64,000 nucleotides of DNA from Saccharothrix luteola. Lineage in GTDB: Bacteria; Actinomycetota; Actinomycetes; Mycobacteriales; Pseudonocardiaceae. The notes under the pieces were generated by a model, which did not search any database, was not told the DNA's origin, and saw only the letters and a list, made by a program, of their open reading frames with translations. Made by a program: the position numbers and the translations under genes. Location of the stretch: assembly GCF_020859565.1 (NCBI RefSeq), contig NZ_JAJHUO010000043.1, positions 1 to 64,000 on the forward strand. Direction: 5' to 3'. Positions within the stretch are counted from its first letter, which is position 1; each line of letters opens with the position of its first letter. Below are positions 17,486 to 24,871 of the stretch, piece after piece.

Positions 17486-18430
17486 ATGATGGACGTCATC
17501 CCGACGAAGGTGGAGTCGTTCGACGACCGGCTGCTGCTGTTCGGCGACGACCTGCTGGAGCGCCTGGCCACCGGGTGCAAGTGGACCGAGGGCCCCGCCT
17601 ACGTCCCCGCCGGCCGGTACCTGCTGTTCAGCGACATCCCCAACGACCGCGTCCTGCGCTGGGACGAGACCACCGGCCACGTCGGGGTGTTCCGCTCACC
17701 CGCCGGCTACGCCAACGGCCGCACCCTCGACGCGCAGGGCCGCGTCGTGACCTGCGAGCAGGGCGAGCGCCGGGTCGTGCGCACCGAGCACGACGGCTCG
17801 ACCACGGTCATCGCCGACCGGGTCGACGGCAAGCGGTTCAACAGCCCCAACGACGTGGTGGTCGCGGCCGACGGCGGCGTGTGGTTCACCGACCCGCCCT
17901 ACGGCATCCTCAGCGACTACGAAGGCGTGCGCGCGGAGTCGGAGATCGGGGCCTGCCACGTCTACCGGGCCGACCCCGCGACCGGCGCGGTCGAGGTCGT
18001 CGCGGACGACTTCGTGCGGCCCAACGGCCTCGCGTTCTCCCCCGACGGCACGCGGCTCTACATCGTGGACACGCGCCGCAACCACATCCGGGGCTTCGAC
18101 GTGGACGGCACGAGGCTGCACGGCGGCGAGGAGGTGGCCCGCTGCACGAACGGCCAGTTCGACGGCATCCGCCTGGACGAGCAGGGTCGGATCTGGGCCG
18201 CCGCCGGGGACGGCGTCCACTGCATCCACCCCGACGGCACGCTGCTGGGCCGGATCGGCGTGCCGGAGGTGGTGTCGAACGTGTGCTTCGGCGGCCCCAA
18301 GCGCAACCGCCTGTTCATCACCGCCACCACGTCGGTCTACACGTTGCTCTTCAACGTGAACGGCACCCGGCCGCCCTACTCGGTCGCTCCCGATTCGCCC
18401 GACCCGGAACACCGGACCAATGTCGAATGA
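17486..18430 (+). CDS. SMP-30/gluconolactonase-family sugar lactonase
   Basis: A 314-residue six-bladed beta-propeller of the SMP-30/gluconolaconase/LRE family, cytoplasmic, with no signal peptide. Family motifs are visible: CKWTEGPAY (metal-binding Glu near the N-terminus), FNSPNDVVVAADGGVWFTDPP with the conserved Asn-Asp and Trp-Phe-Thr-Asp-Pro, RPNGLAFSPDG, and the late QFDGIRLDEQGRIW metal Asp. The reaction is hydrolysis of a sugar lactone to an aldonic acid; the exact sugar cannot be told. ATG-ATG start at 17486/17489 after GAAGGGG. It is divergent from the AsnC/Lrp gene. Confidence 0.88.
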   Translation: MMDVIPTKVESFDDRLLLFGDDLLERLATGCKWTEGPAYVPAGRYLLFSDIPNDRVLRWDETTGHVGVFRSPAGYANGRTLDAQGRVVTCEQGERRVVRTEHDGSTTVIADRVDGKRFNSPNDVVVAADGGVWFTDPPYGILSDYEGVRAESEIGACHVYRADPATGAVEVVADDFVRPNGLAFSPDGTRLYIVDTRRNHIRGFDVDGTRLHGGEEVARCTNGQFDGIRLDEQGRIWAAAGDGVHCIHPDGTLLGRIGVPEVVSNVCFGGPKRNRLFITATTSVYTLLFNVNGTRPPYSVAPDSPDPEHRTNVE

Positions 18431-18463
18431 GCAAGCCCGCTCGACCTGCCCGCCAAAAAAGCA

Positions 18464-18492
18464 TTGCCGCCATCTCGGGCGACGTGCATACT
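18464..18492 (+). promoter_or_regulatory. sigma70-type promoter of a small transcription unit
   Basis: TTGCCG (-35), a 17-bp spacer and CATACT (-10) form a near-consensus housekeeping promoter, unusually good for such GC-rich DNA. It lies just after the SMP-30 gene and points at the 46-codon ORF. Confidence 0.65.
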
Positions 18493-18524
18493 TCAAGCAC
18501 ACCGAGAGAAGAAGGGTCGAAGCC

Positions 18525-18665
18525 ATGACGAGCATGTGGAAGCAGGGTTCGCAGCGCTTGCGCCAACGCGCCGCGATCGTCGCCACGTGCCGGTCCTTCG
18601 ACCAGCCGATGCCTGGGTTGCCCCGGCGCGAGACGTCGCTGAACTGCGCGGACTCCCCGCCCTGA
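18525..18665 (+). CDS. 46-residue peptide gene of unknown function
   Basis: Short ORF beginning MTSMWKQGSQRLRQRAA, with an Arg-rich first half, two Cys and a Pro-rich end (ending CADSPP). No signal peptide, membrane segment or family is recognised. Support for a real gene is contextual: a good promoter at 18464-18492, a purine-rich ribosome site AGAAGAAGG about 8-10 nt before the ATG, and a very strong terminator 23 nt after the stop. The transcript could instead be a small RNA. It immediately precedes a tRNA array. Confidence 0.45.
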   Translation: MTSMWKQGSQRLRQRAAIVATCRSFDQPMPGLPRRETSLNCADSPP

Positions 18666-18687
18666 CCTGATCGGGTCACGTGGACAG

Positions 18688-18723
18688 GGAGCCGCCCATC
18701 GGGGAACCGATTCGGGCGGCTCC
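18688..18723 (+). terminator. strong intrinsic terminator
   Basis: Nearly continuous 15-bp stem (GGAGCCGCCC-ATCGG / CCGAT-tc-GGGCGGCTCC) with a GGAA tetraloop, followed by TCTATTT. It closes the small unit starting near 18499. Confidence 0.88.
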
Positions 18724-18754
18724 TCTATTTCCCGCACCTGGAACAGCTGTTCAT

Positions 18755-18823
18755 GGTGACGTGCTTGGGAAGCGGAACGGTCTCCAAAACCGTTGCCCGA
18801 GGGTTCGGCTCCTTCCGTCACTG
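18755..18823 (+). tRNA. tRNA-Trp (CCA), atypical D arm
   Basis: Acceptor strands pair (GGTGACG with CGTCACT, first pair G-T). The anticodon stem ACGGT/ACCGT encloses CTCCAAA, anticodon CCA, and the T stem GAGGG/CCTTC encloses TTCGGCT. The D arm is shortened and GG-rich, so an automatic scan may score it low or call it a pseudo-tRNA. First member of the array. Confidence 0.65.
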
Positions 18824-18862
18824 CTGAATGCCGCCCATTCTTCGACCGGGCCGGCGTGTTCG

Positions 18863-18893
18863 TTGACAACTCCACAGCGGAGCAGACATGTAT
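18863..18893 (+). promoter_or_regulatory. probable promoter of the tRNA array
   Basis: A perfect TTGACA (18863-18868) followed 18-19 nt later by CATGTAT, in an AT-rich patch between tRNA-Trp and tRNA-Arg. No other promoter-like sequence interrupts the rest of the array. The remainder of 18824-18937 shows nothing else. Confidence 0.55.
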
Positions 18894-18937
18894 TCATTCG
18901 CCTCGTCCCGGGCCTTGCGGTCAGGGCGGGGCTCCAC

Positions 18938-19012
18938 GCCCCTGTAGCTCAGGCGGAACAGAGCGCGACGCTACGAACGTCGAGGTCCCAGGTTCGAGTC
19001 CTGGCAGGGGTG
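18938..19012 (+). tRNA. tRNA-Arg (ACG)
   Basis: Complete cloverleaf: acceptor GCCCCTG/CAGGGGT, D stem GCTC/GAGC, anticodon stem CGACG/CGTCG around CTACGAA, T arm CCAGG-TTCGAGT-CCTGG. No encoded CCA. Confidence 0.93.
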
Positions 19013-19041
19013 CGACCCGCCGACGGCCACGTCGGCGGCGC

Positions 19042-19114
19042 CGGATGCGAGGGGCACGGCGACCCCACCTGATTTGGGATCAGGACGTACCGCGTTCGAC
19101 TCGCGGGCATCCGA
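19042..19114 (+). tRNA. tRNA-Pro (TGG) with G at position 8
   Basis: Acceptor CGGATGC/GCATCCG, D stem GGGG/CCCC, anticodon stem CCTGA/TCAGG around TTTGGGA, T arm CCGCG-TTCGACT-CGCGG. Positions 8-9 read GA, not the nearly universal TA/TG. Confidence 0.85.
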
Positions 19115-19174
19115 CAAGGCACCGGACGGCACGCGCCGCCCGGAGCCCCGGTCACCCCGACGGGTGACGATCAC

Positions 19175-19246
19175 AGCGCGTTGGTCCAGCGGAACGGACA
19201 CCGGACCCTCACTCCGGTGACGCGGGTTCGATCCCCGTACGCGCTA
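19175..19246 (+). tRNA. tRNA-Glu (CTC)
   Basis: Acceptor AGCGCGT/ACGCGCT, D stem GTCC/GGAC, anticodon stem CCGGA/TCCGG around CCCTCAC, T arm CGGGT-TCGATCC region. Position 8 is T. The acceptor start A-G differs from the usual G-G of bacterial tRNA-Glu. Confidence 0.9.
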
Positions 19247-19277
19247 CGAACGGGTTCGCCCCCGCGGCGGCCCTACT

Positions 19278-19349
19278 GCCTCTTCAGCTCAACAGGCCGA
19301 GCACCCGCCTCGTAAGCGGGAGGACCGGGTTCGAGTCCCGGGAGAGGCT
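19278..19349 (+). tRNA. tRNA-Thr (CGT), C at position 8
   Basis: Acceptor GCCTCTT/GAGAGGC, D stem GCTC/GAGC, anticodon stem CCCGC/GCGGG around CTCGTAA, T arm CCGGG-TTCGAGT-CCCGG. Position 8 is C. Confidence 0.9.
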
Positions 19350-19362
19350 CGCAGCACCGCGA

Positions 19363-19435
19363 TCCCGGTTGGTGTAGTCGGCAGCACGGCGGATTTTGGA
19401 TCCGTCCAGCCCAGGTTCGAGCCCTGGACCGGGAG
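19363..19435 (+). tRNA. tRNA-Gln (TTG)
   Basis: Acceptor TCCCGGT/ACCGGGA, D stem GTGT/GCAC, anticodon stem GCGGA/TCCGT around TTTTGGA, T arm CCAGG-TTCGAGC-CCTGG. Confidence 0.92.
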
Positions 19436-19455
19436 CCGGCCGAGCACCGACCCGA

Positions 19456-19528
19456 TGCCCGTTGGTCCAGTCGGCATGGACACCGCGTTCTGACCGCGGA
19501 GACCGAGGTTCGAACCCTCGACGGGCAG
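19456..19528 (+). tRNA. tRNA-Gln (CTG)
   Basis: Acceptor TGCCCGT/ACGGGCA, D stem GTCC/GGAC, anticodon stem CCGCG/CGCGG around TTCTGAC, T arm CGAGG-TTCGAAC-CCTCG. Confidence 0.92.
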
Positions 19529-19540
19529 CGCACGAGCAAG

Positions 19541-19623
19541 GCCCCTGTGGCGGAACGGCAGACGCGCACGGCTCAAACCCGTGTGTCCGCGAGGACGTGC
19601 AGGTTCGAGTCCTGCCGGGGGCA
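19541..19623 (+). tRNA. tRNA-Leu (CAA)
   Basis: Class II tRNA with a long variable arm. Acceptor GCCCCTG/CGGGGGC, anticodon stem CACGG/CCGTG around CTCAAAC, T arm GCAGG-TTCGAGT-CCTGC. Confidence 0.92.
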
Positions 19624-19634
19624 CGCACGACCGG

Positions 19635-19723
19635 GGAGGATTGGCCGAGTCCGGCAAGGCAGCCGTCTCGAAAACGGTGGTCGGCGCGCGAGCGTCGTGC
19701 AGGTTCGAATCCTGCATCCTCTG
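19635..19723 (+). tRNA. tRNA-Ser (CGA)
   Basis: Class II tRNA with a long variable arm. Acceptor GGAGGAT/ATCCTCT, anticodon stem GCCGT/ACGGT around CTCGAAA, T arm GCAGG-TTCGAAT-CCTGC. It ends one base before the next tRNA. Confidence 0.92.
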
Positions 19724-19724
19724 C

Positions 19725-19801
19725 GGGTCGCTAGCTCATCAGGCCAGAGCAGTCGCCTCTTAAGCGACGGGTGCGGGGTTCGAGTCCCCGGCGACCCACC
19801 A
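19725..19801 (+). tRNA. tRNA-Lys (CTT) with encoded CCA
   Basis: Acceptor GGGTCGC/GCGACCC, D stem GCTC/GAGC, anticodon stem GTCGC/GCGAC around CTCTTAA, T arm CGGGG-TTCGAGT-CCCCG. Discriminator A is followed by CCA in the DNA. Confidence 0.93.
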
Positions 19802-19804
19802 CGA

Positions 19805-19876
19805 GCCCTCGTGGTCCAACGGACACGACACCGCCCTCCGACGGCGGAAATGCAGGTTCGAGTCCTGCCGAGGGCA
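19805..19876 (+). tRNA. tRNA-Arg (CCG)
   Basis: Acceptor GCCCTCG/CGAGGGC, anticodon stem CCGCC/GGCGG around CTCCGAC, T arm GCAGG-TTCGAGT-CCTGC. Confidence 0.92.
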
Positions 19877-19887
19877 CGCGACGCCAT

Positions 19888-19962
19888 TCCCCCGAAGTGC
19901 ACCAGGCAGCACGCCCGACTGTTACTCGGGAAGATCAGGTTCGAGTCCTGACGGGGGAGCCA
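19888..19962 (+). tRNA. tRNA-Asn (GTT) with encoded CCA, A at position 8
   Basis: Acceptor TCCCCCG/CGGGGGA, D stem GTGC/GCAC, anticodon stem CCCGA/TCGGG around CTGTTAC, T arm TCAGG-TTCGAGT-CCTGA. The discriminator G is followed by CCA. Position 8 is A. Confidence 0.9.
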
Positions 19963-19983
19963 CCACCACCGTGTCGGTGGTGA

Positions 19984-20052
19984 CGCGCGTGGCCCGGCGG
20001 CCACCCGGAGCTCATATCTCCAGGTTCCCTGGTTCGACACCAGGACGCGCGA
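19984..20052 (+). tRNA. tRNA with CAT anticodon (Met or lysidine-type Ile), compact D arm
   Basis: Acceptor CGCGCGT/ACGCGCG, anticodon stem GGAG/CTCC around CTCATAT, T arm CCTGG-TTCGACA-CCAGG. The D arm (GGCC-CGGC-GGCC) has a very small loop and position 8 is G. Last member of the array. Confidence 0.75.
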
Positions 20053-20139
20053 CCGGTCTGCTCCGCGGTGGAGAGGGCGCCAGTCCGATGACGACTTCGC
20101 CGGCTTCGTCCAGGACGCCATCTCGGTGTCCGCCAACCC

Positions 20140-20167
20140 GAAGGGGCCCTCCGTGCAGGGCCCCTTC
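20140..20167. terminator. bidirectional terminator between the tRNA array and the minus-strand gene
   Basis: Perfect 11-bp stem GAAGGGGCCCT/AGGGCCCCTTC with a 6-nt loop, 9 nt from the stop codon of the convergent gene and about 90 nt past the last tRNA. Confidence 0.85.
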
Positions 20168-20176
20168 ATCGTCACC

Positions 20177-21664
20177 TCACCGGGAGCCCTTGGCGCGGCA
20201 GCCGACACCGCCCTGTTCGGCCAGGCTCTTGGCGGCGGCGCCGACCGGCGAGTAGCGGATCCCGGCCACCACACCGAGGTCCTGCACGAGCAGCGCCTCC
20301 AACGCGGTCTTCGCCTCGGCGTTGGCCGTGCCGTTGGTCAGGAAGTACGCCTGGCCGTCCTGTCCGGTGACGAACTCGCCGTTGAAGAAGTTGTGCGCCC
20401 AACCGGCCTCCAACTTGACCTGGCGCACCTCCAGCCCGGCCCTCTCCAGGTCGGCCCGGGCGAGCGACTCCAGGCCGCTGCGCAGTTCGAGCTTGGCGAC
20501 GAGTTCGGTGTCCGTACTCCCGCCGGCCACGGCGGCGCGCGCCGCCTCCAGCTCGGCCCGGCAGTCGTTGAGGACCACCCTGCCCTGGCCGACGAACATC
20601 AACCCCATGTCGAGGTGGAACTTGCCCGGCTGCTCCACCGGCACGACCTGCCCGACCTCCAGGCCGAAGTCCTCGGCGATGATGCGCAGCACGTCGTCGT
20701 CATCGGTGAAGAAGTACTCCGCCTTGGTCGCGGCGATCGCGTCCCGGCCGACGAGGACGACCACCCGGCCGTCGGCGAGGTCGCCGGTCACGAGGTTGCC
20801 GCCCTCGCCGTAGAAGCGCAGGCGCCGCACGGGCCCCGCCCCGGCCTCCTCCACCGCCCGCGCGCGGTCGTCGCCGGTCGGGCTGCTGTTGACGGACAAC
20901 CCCTCGGGCACCCAGTCGTTCACCTGCATCCGGTCGAAGGGCTTGCCCTGGTGGGCGGGATCGCTGATCAGACCGGCCCAGCGCTGCCGGCGGCCGGCGG
21001 TCAACCCCTCGGCCAAGCCGATGGGGAGGAACTTCTCCAGCACCGCGACCTGGCCCGAGACCAGGAACTCCACGCTGTCCTCCGCCCACTTGGCGGGGTT
21101 GTGCGCCGCCCTGAGCACCTCGACCCCGGGCCTGCCGAGCAGGCCCGCGGACTTCAGGTCCGCGCTCCCCTTCTCGGTGGTGAAGACGGTGAGCCGGAAG
21201 CCCAGCTCCTCGGCGCACTGGATGAAGAACTGCACGTGCTGGAACTCGGTGTCGAAACGGCTCCCGTCGTCCCCCGTCGTGTAGTTCACGTGCAGCGCGC
21301 GTGTCTTGCCGGACGGGGTCTTGGGCTGCGAGTGCGACGCGTGCGCGGCGACGGGCGTCACCTTGCCCCGGATCACGACCTCGACCGCCCGGACGTCGGC
21401 GTCCCGGCCGATCTCGCGGAGCCTGTTCCGGAGGCTGTGCACGTCCGGTCTCGTCCACGTGTCGAAGCCGTTGGACCGGATCCGCGCCACGATGAAGTCG
21501 AGGTCCCGGGCGACCGCCGCGTCCGAGGCCTTCCTCCCCGCCACGGTTAACAGCACGACGTGATCAGCGGGCGTGTTGGCATCCAGCACTTCGAGCTTCT
21601 TCGGGTCGTCCCAGTCCGTGTCCCAGATCACCAAGCCGCGGGAGAAGGGTTTCGTCAACTGCAT
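20177..21664 (-). CDS. putative guanidino-modifying-enzyme (agmatine/arginine deiminase-like) fold protein
   Basis: A 495-residue soluble protein. Its C-terminal half has features of the amidinotransferase/deiminase (GME) superfamily in the right order: FYGEGGNLVTGDLADG (compare the EGGN motif), KFHLDMGLMFVGQGRVVLND with a His and Asp at the expected place, and a Cys close to the C-terminus in EQGGVGCRAKG. The N-terminal ~200 residues (VIWDTDWDDPKKLEVLD) match nothing I know. By family, the Cys would attack a guanidinium or related carbon. The protein is longer than agmatine deiminases (~350), so its substrate is open. It lies head-to-tail against a tRNA array, separated by a shared terminator, and 141 nt from a divergent VOC gene. 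Confidence 0.5.
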   Translation of the reverse strand: MQLTKPFSRGLVIWDTDWDDPKKLEVLDANTPADHVVLLTVAGRKASDAAVARDLDFIVARIRSNGFDTWTRPDVHSLRNRLREIGRDADVRAVEVVIRGKVTPVAAHASHSQPKTPSGKTRALHVNYTTGDDGSRFDTEFQHVQFFIQCAEELGFRLTVFTTEKGSADLKSAGLLGRPGVEVLRAAHNPAKWAEDSVEFLVSGQVAVLEKFLPIGLAEGLTAGRRQRWAGLISDPAHQGKPFDRMQVNDWVPEGLSVNSSPTGDDRARAVEEAGAGPVRRLRFYGEGGNLVTGDLADGRVVVLVGRDAIAATKAEYFFTDDDDVLRIIAEDFGLEVGQVVPVEQPGKFHLDMGLMFVGQGRVVLNDCRAELEAARAAVAGGSTDTELVAKLELRSGLESLARADLERAGLEVRQVKLEAGWAHNFFNGEFVTGQDGQAYFLTNGTANAEAKTALEALLVQDLGVVAGIRYSPVGAAAKSLAEQGGVGCRAKGSR

Positions 21665-21805
21665 CTGTCACACCGCCGAACGCTCGTCACGAGTTGTCAC
21701 GAGGATGTCGTCGGCGCGGTGGCGATGGTTACCGATCGTGCTGCTCGACGTTGGCCGGCGTGATCCGGACGTAGATCGTCCGCAACCGCCCCTAGCATCA
21801 CCGGC

Positions 21806-22162
21806 ATGGCCATCGCCCGCTTCCCCAGCATCGTCATCGACTGCCCGGACCCCGGTGCGCTCGCGAGGTTCTACGGCGCCATGTTGGGTTGGCAGGTCGA
21901 CGTCTCCACCGAATGGGCCGAGGTCCGCGCGGAGCACGGTCAGTGCATCTGCTTCCAGCAGGTCGACGGGTACGCGCCGCCGGTGTGGCCGAGCCAGGAG
22001 TCGCCCCAGCAGATGCACCTCGACGTGACCGTCGACGACCTCGACACCGCCGAGGCGGCCGTGCTCGACCTCGGCGCGACCAAGCACCCGCACCAGCCCG
22101 GGACGTCCTTCCGGGTCTTCCTCGACCCGGCGGGCCACCCCTTCTGCCTCTGCGTGAACTGA
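21806..22162 (+). CDS. VOC (glyoxalase/bleomycin-resistance) family protein
   Basis: A 118-residue single VOC domain of two beta-alpha-beta-beta-beta units: FPSIVIDCPDPGALARFYGAMLGW at the start, MHLDVTVDDLDTAEAAVLDLGA in the middle, and RVFLDPAGHPFCLC at the end. This is the common small actinomycete form that dimerises and often binds a metal; the substrate is unknown. The ATG lies 7 nt after TAGCAT, suggesting a leaderless transcript. Confidence 0.9.
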   Translation: MAIARFPSIVIDCPDPGALARFYGAMLGWQVDVSTEWAEVRAEHGQCICFQQVDGYAPPVWPSQESPQQMHLDVTVDDLDTAEAAVLDLGATKHPHQPGTSFRVFLDPAGHPFCLCVN

Positions 22163-22175
22163 TCGCCGGTGACCG

Positions 22176-24752
22176 TCAGCCGCCTTCCAGCTTGGCGCGC
22201 AGGTCGTCGGCGGCGGGGTCGCCCAACGCCTCGAAGGTGTCCAGCGCCTGCCGCCACGCCTCACGCGCCGCCCGAACGTCGCCCGCCGCTCGGTGGATGT
22301 CGCCCAGCTGGGTCAGCGTCTTGGCCCGGTGCGAGTCGTTGCCGGACTCCTGCCACAACTCCAGCGCGCGGCGGTGGTGGGCGACGGCCTCGTCGTGCAG
22401 GCCGAGTCCGGCCTTGGCGAAGCCCATGCTGTTGAGGGTGTCGGCCTCGCCCTGCCGGTCGCCCAGGGCCTGGAGCAGTTCCAGCGCTCGACCGCACTGC
22501 TCCAACGCGTGGTCGTAGTGGCCCAGGCGTGCCTCGAACCACCCGATGGCGCTGAGCGTCCTGGCCTCGACGGTGCGGTTGCCGGTCCGCTGGTAGAGCT
22601 CCAGTGCCTCGTGGGCCCGGTCGATCGCCTCGGCGGGCATCCCGAAGCGGTCCAGCACGACGGCCATGGAGTAGCGCGCGAAGGCCTCGCCCTCCACGTC
22701 GCCGATCTCGTGGAACGTCCTCGCGGCCCGCGCCAGCTCGGCCAGGGACTCGTCGCGCCGGCCGAGGTCCGAGTAGGCGTTGCCGAGCAGGCGGTGCGTC
22801 ACCGCCCGCGCGGCCGCGTCGCCGAGCCGCCGCGTCGCGGCCATCGCCGTGCCCAGGCAGGCGACCAGGTCGTGCCAGTGGCCGTACCAGTACAGGAACG
22901 ACGTGAACGTCCACGGCAGCTGCCAGGCGTGCACGTCCAGGCCGGTGGTAGCGGCGCGGTCGACCGCCGCCAGCACGCAGGCGTACTCGGCGGTGAACCA
23001 CGCCGCCGCCTCCCGCCGCGACGCGATCGGGCGCACCACCGCCCCCTGGACCGGCGGGGCGAGCGCGACGGGGTGGCGGAAGGGCTCGATCGCCAGCGAC
23101 GCGGCGAAGCCGGTGTGCAGGTAGTGGTCCAGCACCCGCAGGACGGCGGCGTCCCGGTCGACGGGGTCCTCCTCGGCCAGTTCCGCCGCGTACGCGCGCA
23201 GCAGGTCGTGGCACCGGAACCGGCCGGGCGTGTGCTCTTCCAGCAGGTGGGCCCGGGTCAGCTCGGCCGCCACCCGCCGGGTGGACGACACGTCCGCGCC
23301 GATCAGCGACGCCGCGGCGGGCAGGCCGGTGTCCGGCCCCGGCGCCACGCCGAGCAGCCGGAACAGCCGCGCGGCCGGCGCCGGGAGCGTGCGGTAGGAC
23401 CAGGAGAACACCGCGCGCAGGCTGGTCCGCGGGTCACCGGCGTCCAGCACGTCCAGCCGGTCCTGCTCGTCGCCCAGTTCGTCGGCCAGGTCCCGCAGCG
23501 GCACGTGCGGCACCGCGCCCGCCCGCGCCGCCGTCACGGCCAGCGCCAGCGGCAGCCGCCCGCACCGCTCGACCAGCAGCCGGACCGCCTCCGGCTCGGC
23601 CGCCGCCCGCTGACCGCCCAGCCGCAGCGCGAGCAGCGCCTCCGCCTCCTCGCCGTCGGGCACCACCAGCGGCACCGCGTGGGCCCCTTCCTCCGTCACC
23701 AGGCTCGTGAGCCGGTCGCGGCTGGTGACCACCACCCGGCTGGGCGAATCCCCACCGGGCAGCAGCGGCCGCACGTGCTCGGCGTCGGCCGCGTTGTCCA
23801 GCACGATCAGCATCCGCCGCGTCGCCACCCGGCTGCGGTACAGCGCCGCCTGGGCGTGCAGGTCGACCGGGATCGAGTCCGGCGGCACGCCGAGGGCGTC
23901 GAGGAACCCGCGCACGGCCTCGGCGTGCAGCAGCGGCGGCGAGAGCGGGTCGACACCGCGCAGGTTCACGTAGAGCTGCCCGTCCGGGAAGCGCCCGGCG
24001 TTGCGGTGCGCCCAGTGCAGCGCCAGAGCGGTCTTGCCGACGCCCGCCATCCCGTCGATCACCACCGTCGGCGTGTCGTCCAGCAACACGTCGAGGGCGC
24101 CCAGCTCGGCGCGCCGCCCGCTGAACTGCGGGGTGTGCGCGGGCAGTTGGCGCGGCGCGGCACCGTCGAGGGCCGGGCGCGGCTCGCCCGGCACGCGCAC
24201 CCACGCCGTGCCGGTGGTCTCCTTGACCGTGAACCGGACCCGGCGGAACGCGTCAGGCTCGCTGGCCGGGCTGTGCCGCACGACCTCGTCGTGGAACCAG
24301 TCCGAGACGACCAGCACGAGCGGTGACGCCGATTCGGCGAGCGCGGCCTTCACCGGCGGGGCGTCGAGCAACCGGAACGTGTGGTTCACCGCGGCCCCGA
24401 CGACCCCGTGGTCGTCGAACTGGACCTCGCCCGCGTGCACCGCCACCCGCAGCCGCATCCGCTCCGCCGCCCCGCGCCCGGCGTTGTGCGCGCGCACCTC
24501 GGCGAGCAGCGCGTCCGGCAGCACCTCGGTGAACAGGCCCTTCACGACGTCCGGCGGGGTCAGCACGAGCACCCCGTCACCCCGGTCCTCGTGGTGGCCC
24601 GCTTCCCACGGGATGCCGCACACCCGGAACGCGGAGACCAGGGCCGAGTACAGCCCGTCGCGCACCGCGACCCGGTCGCGGTCGGAGCGGCCCTGATCGC
24701 TGAAGCCGGCGACGTCGACAGCCAGCACGGTGCGGTGGACGGCAGGCTTCAC
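22176..24752 (-). CDS. cyclase-like/NB-ARC/TPR STAND-family regulator
   Basis: An 858-residue signalling protein. Residues ~1-200 resemble a degenerate class III nucleotidyl-cyclase domain (VLAVDVAGFSDQ at the start, then DRGDGVLVL and RVAVHAGEVQFDD). Residues ~250-520 are an NB-ARC ATPase with P-loop GMAGVGKTALALHWAHR, and a winged-helix segment and TPR repeats fill the C-terminus (several copies of an A-LxxxG-xxxEA pattern such as GDRQGEADTLNSMGFAKAGL). These STAND proteins are typically ATP-switch regulators; partners and output are unknown. The long open frame upstream of the GTG at 24752 overlaps the GH32 terminator and is not protein-like. A TAGCGT just before the start suggests a short or absent leader. 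Confidence 0.82.
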   Translation of the reverse strand: MKPAVHRTVLAVDVAGFSDQGRSDRDRVAVRDGLYSALVSAFRVCGIPWEAGHHEDRGDGVLVLTPPDVVKGLFTEVLPDALLAEVRAHNAGRGAAERMRLRVAVHAGEVQFDDHGVVGAAVNHTFRLLDAPPVKAALAESASPLVLVVSDWFHDEVVRHSPASEPDAFRRVRFTVKETTGTAWVRVPGEPRPALDGAAPRQLPAHTPQFSGRRAELGALDVLLDDTPTVVIDGMAGVGKTALALHWAHRNAGRFPDGQLYVNLRGVDPLSPPLLHAEAVRGFLDALGVPPDSIPVDLHAQAALYRSRVATRRMLIVLDNAADAEHVRPLLPGGDSPSRVVVTSRDRLTSLVTEEGAHAVPLVVPDGEEAEALLALRLGGQRAAAEPEAVRLLVERCGRLPLALAVTAARAGAVPHVPLRDLADELGDEQDRLDVLDAGDPRTSLRAVFSWSYRTLPAPAARLFRLLGVAPGPDTGLPAAASLIGADVSSTRRVAAELTRAHLLEEHTPGRFRCHDLLRAYAAELAEEDPVDRDAAVLRVLDHYLHTGFAASLAIEPFRHPVALAPPVQGAVVRPIASRREAAAWFTAEYACVLAAVDRAATTGLDVHAWQLPWTFTSFLYWYGHWHDLVACLGTAMAATRRLGDAAARAVTHRLLGNAYSDLGRRDESLAELARAARTFHEIGDVEGEAFARYSMAVVLDRFGMPAEAIDRAHEALELYQRTGNRTVEARTLSAIGWFEARLGHYDHALEQCGRALELLQALGDRQGEADTLNSMGFAKAGLGLHDEAVAHHRRALELWQESGNDSHRAKTLTQLGDIHRAAGDVRAAREAWRQALDTFEALGDPAADDLRAKLEGG

Positions 24753-24820
24753 ACTCACGCTATCGGCCCGAACCGGTACCGCGTTCCCGTCCGACGGGAC
24801 GTTGGGTGGCGGGTCGTCGG

Positions 24821-24856
24821 GACGAAGGGCGGATGGGGTGCCATCCGCCCTTCGTC
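24821..24856 (-). terminator. terminator of the fructan operon
   Basis: Perfect 16-bp stem (GACGAAGGGCGGATGG and complement) with a 4-nt loop, 15 nt past the stop codon of the last GH32 gene. Confidence 0.92.
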
Positions 24857-24871
24857 GTGGTACCGCGGTCG

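Noticed and set aside
18824..18937. Another tRNA in the gap between Trp and Arg
   Set aside because: GGAGC and GCTCC can pair but the distance is too short for a cloverleaf and no T arm is present; the stretch looks like a promoter.
19115..19174. Another tRNA between Pro and Glu
   Set aside because: Some inverted repeats but no anticodon or TTCG arm.
20076..20215. Possible short coding fragment reading VSANPKGPSVQGPF
   Set aside because: The apparent conserved peptide is simply the translation of the terminator hairpin at 20140-20167.
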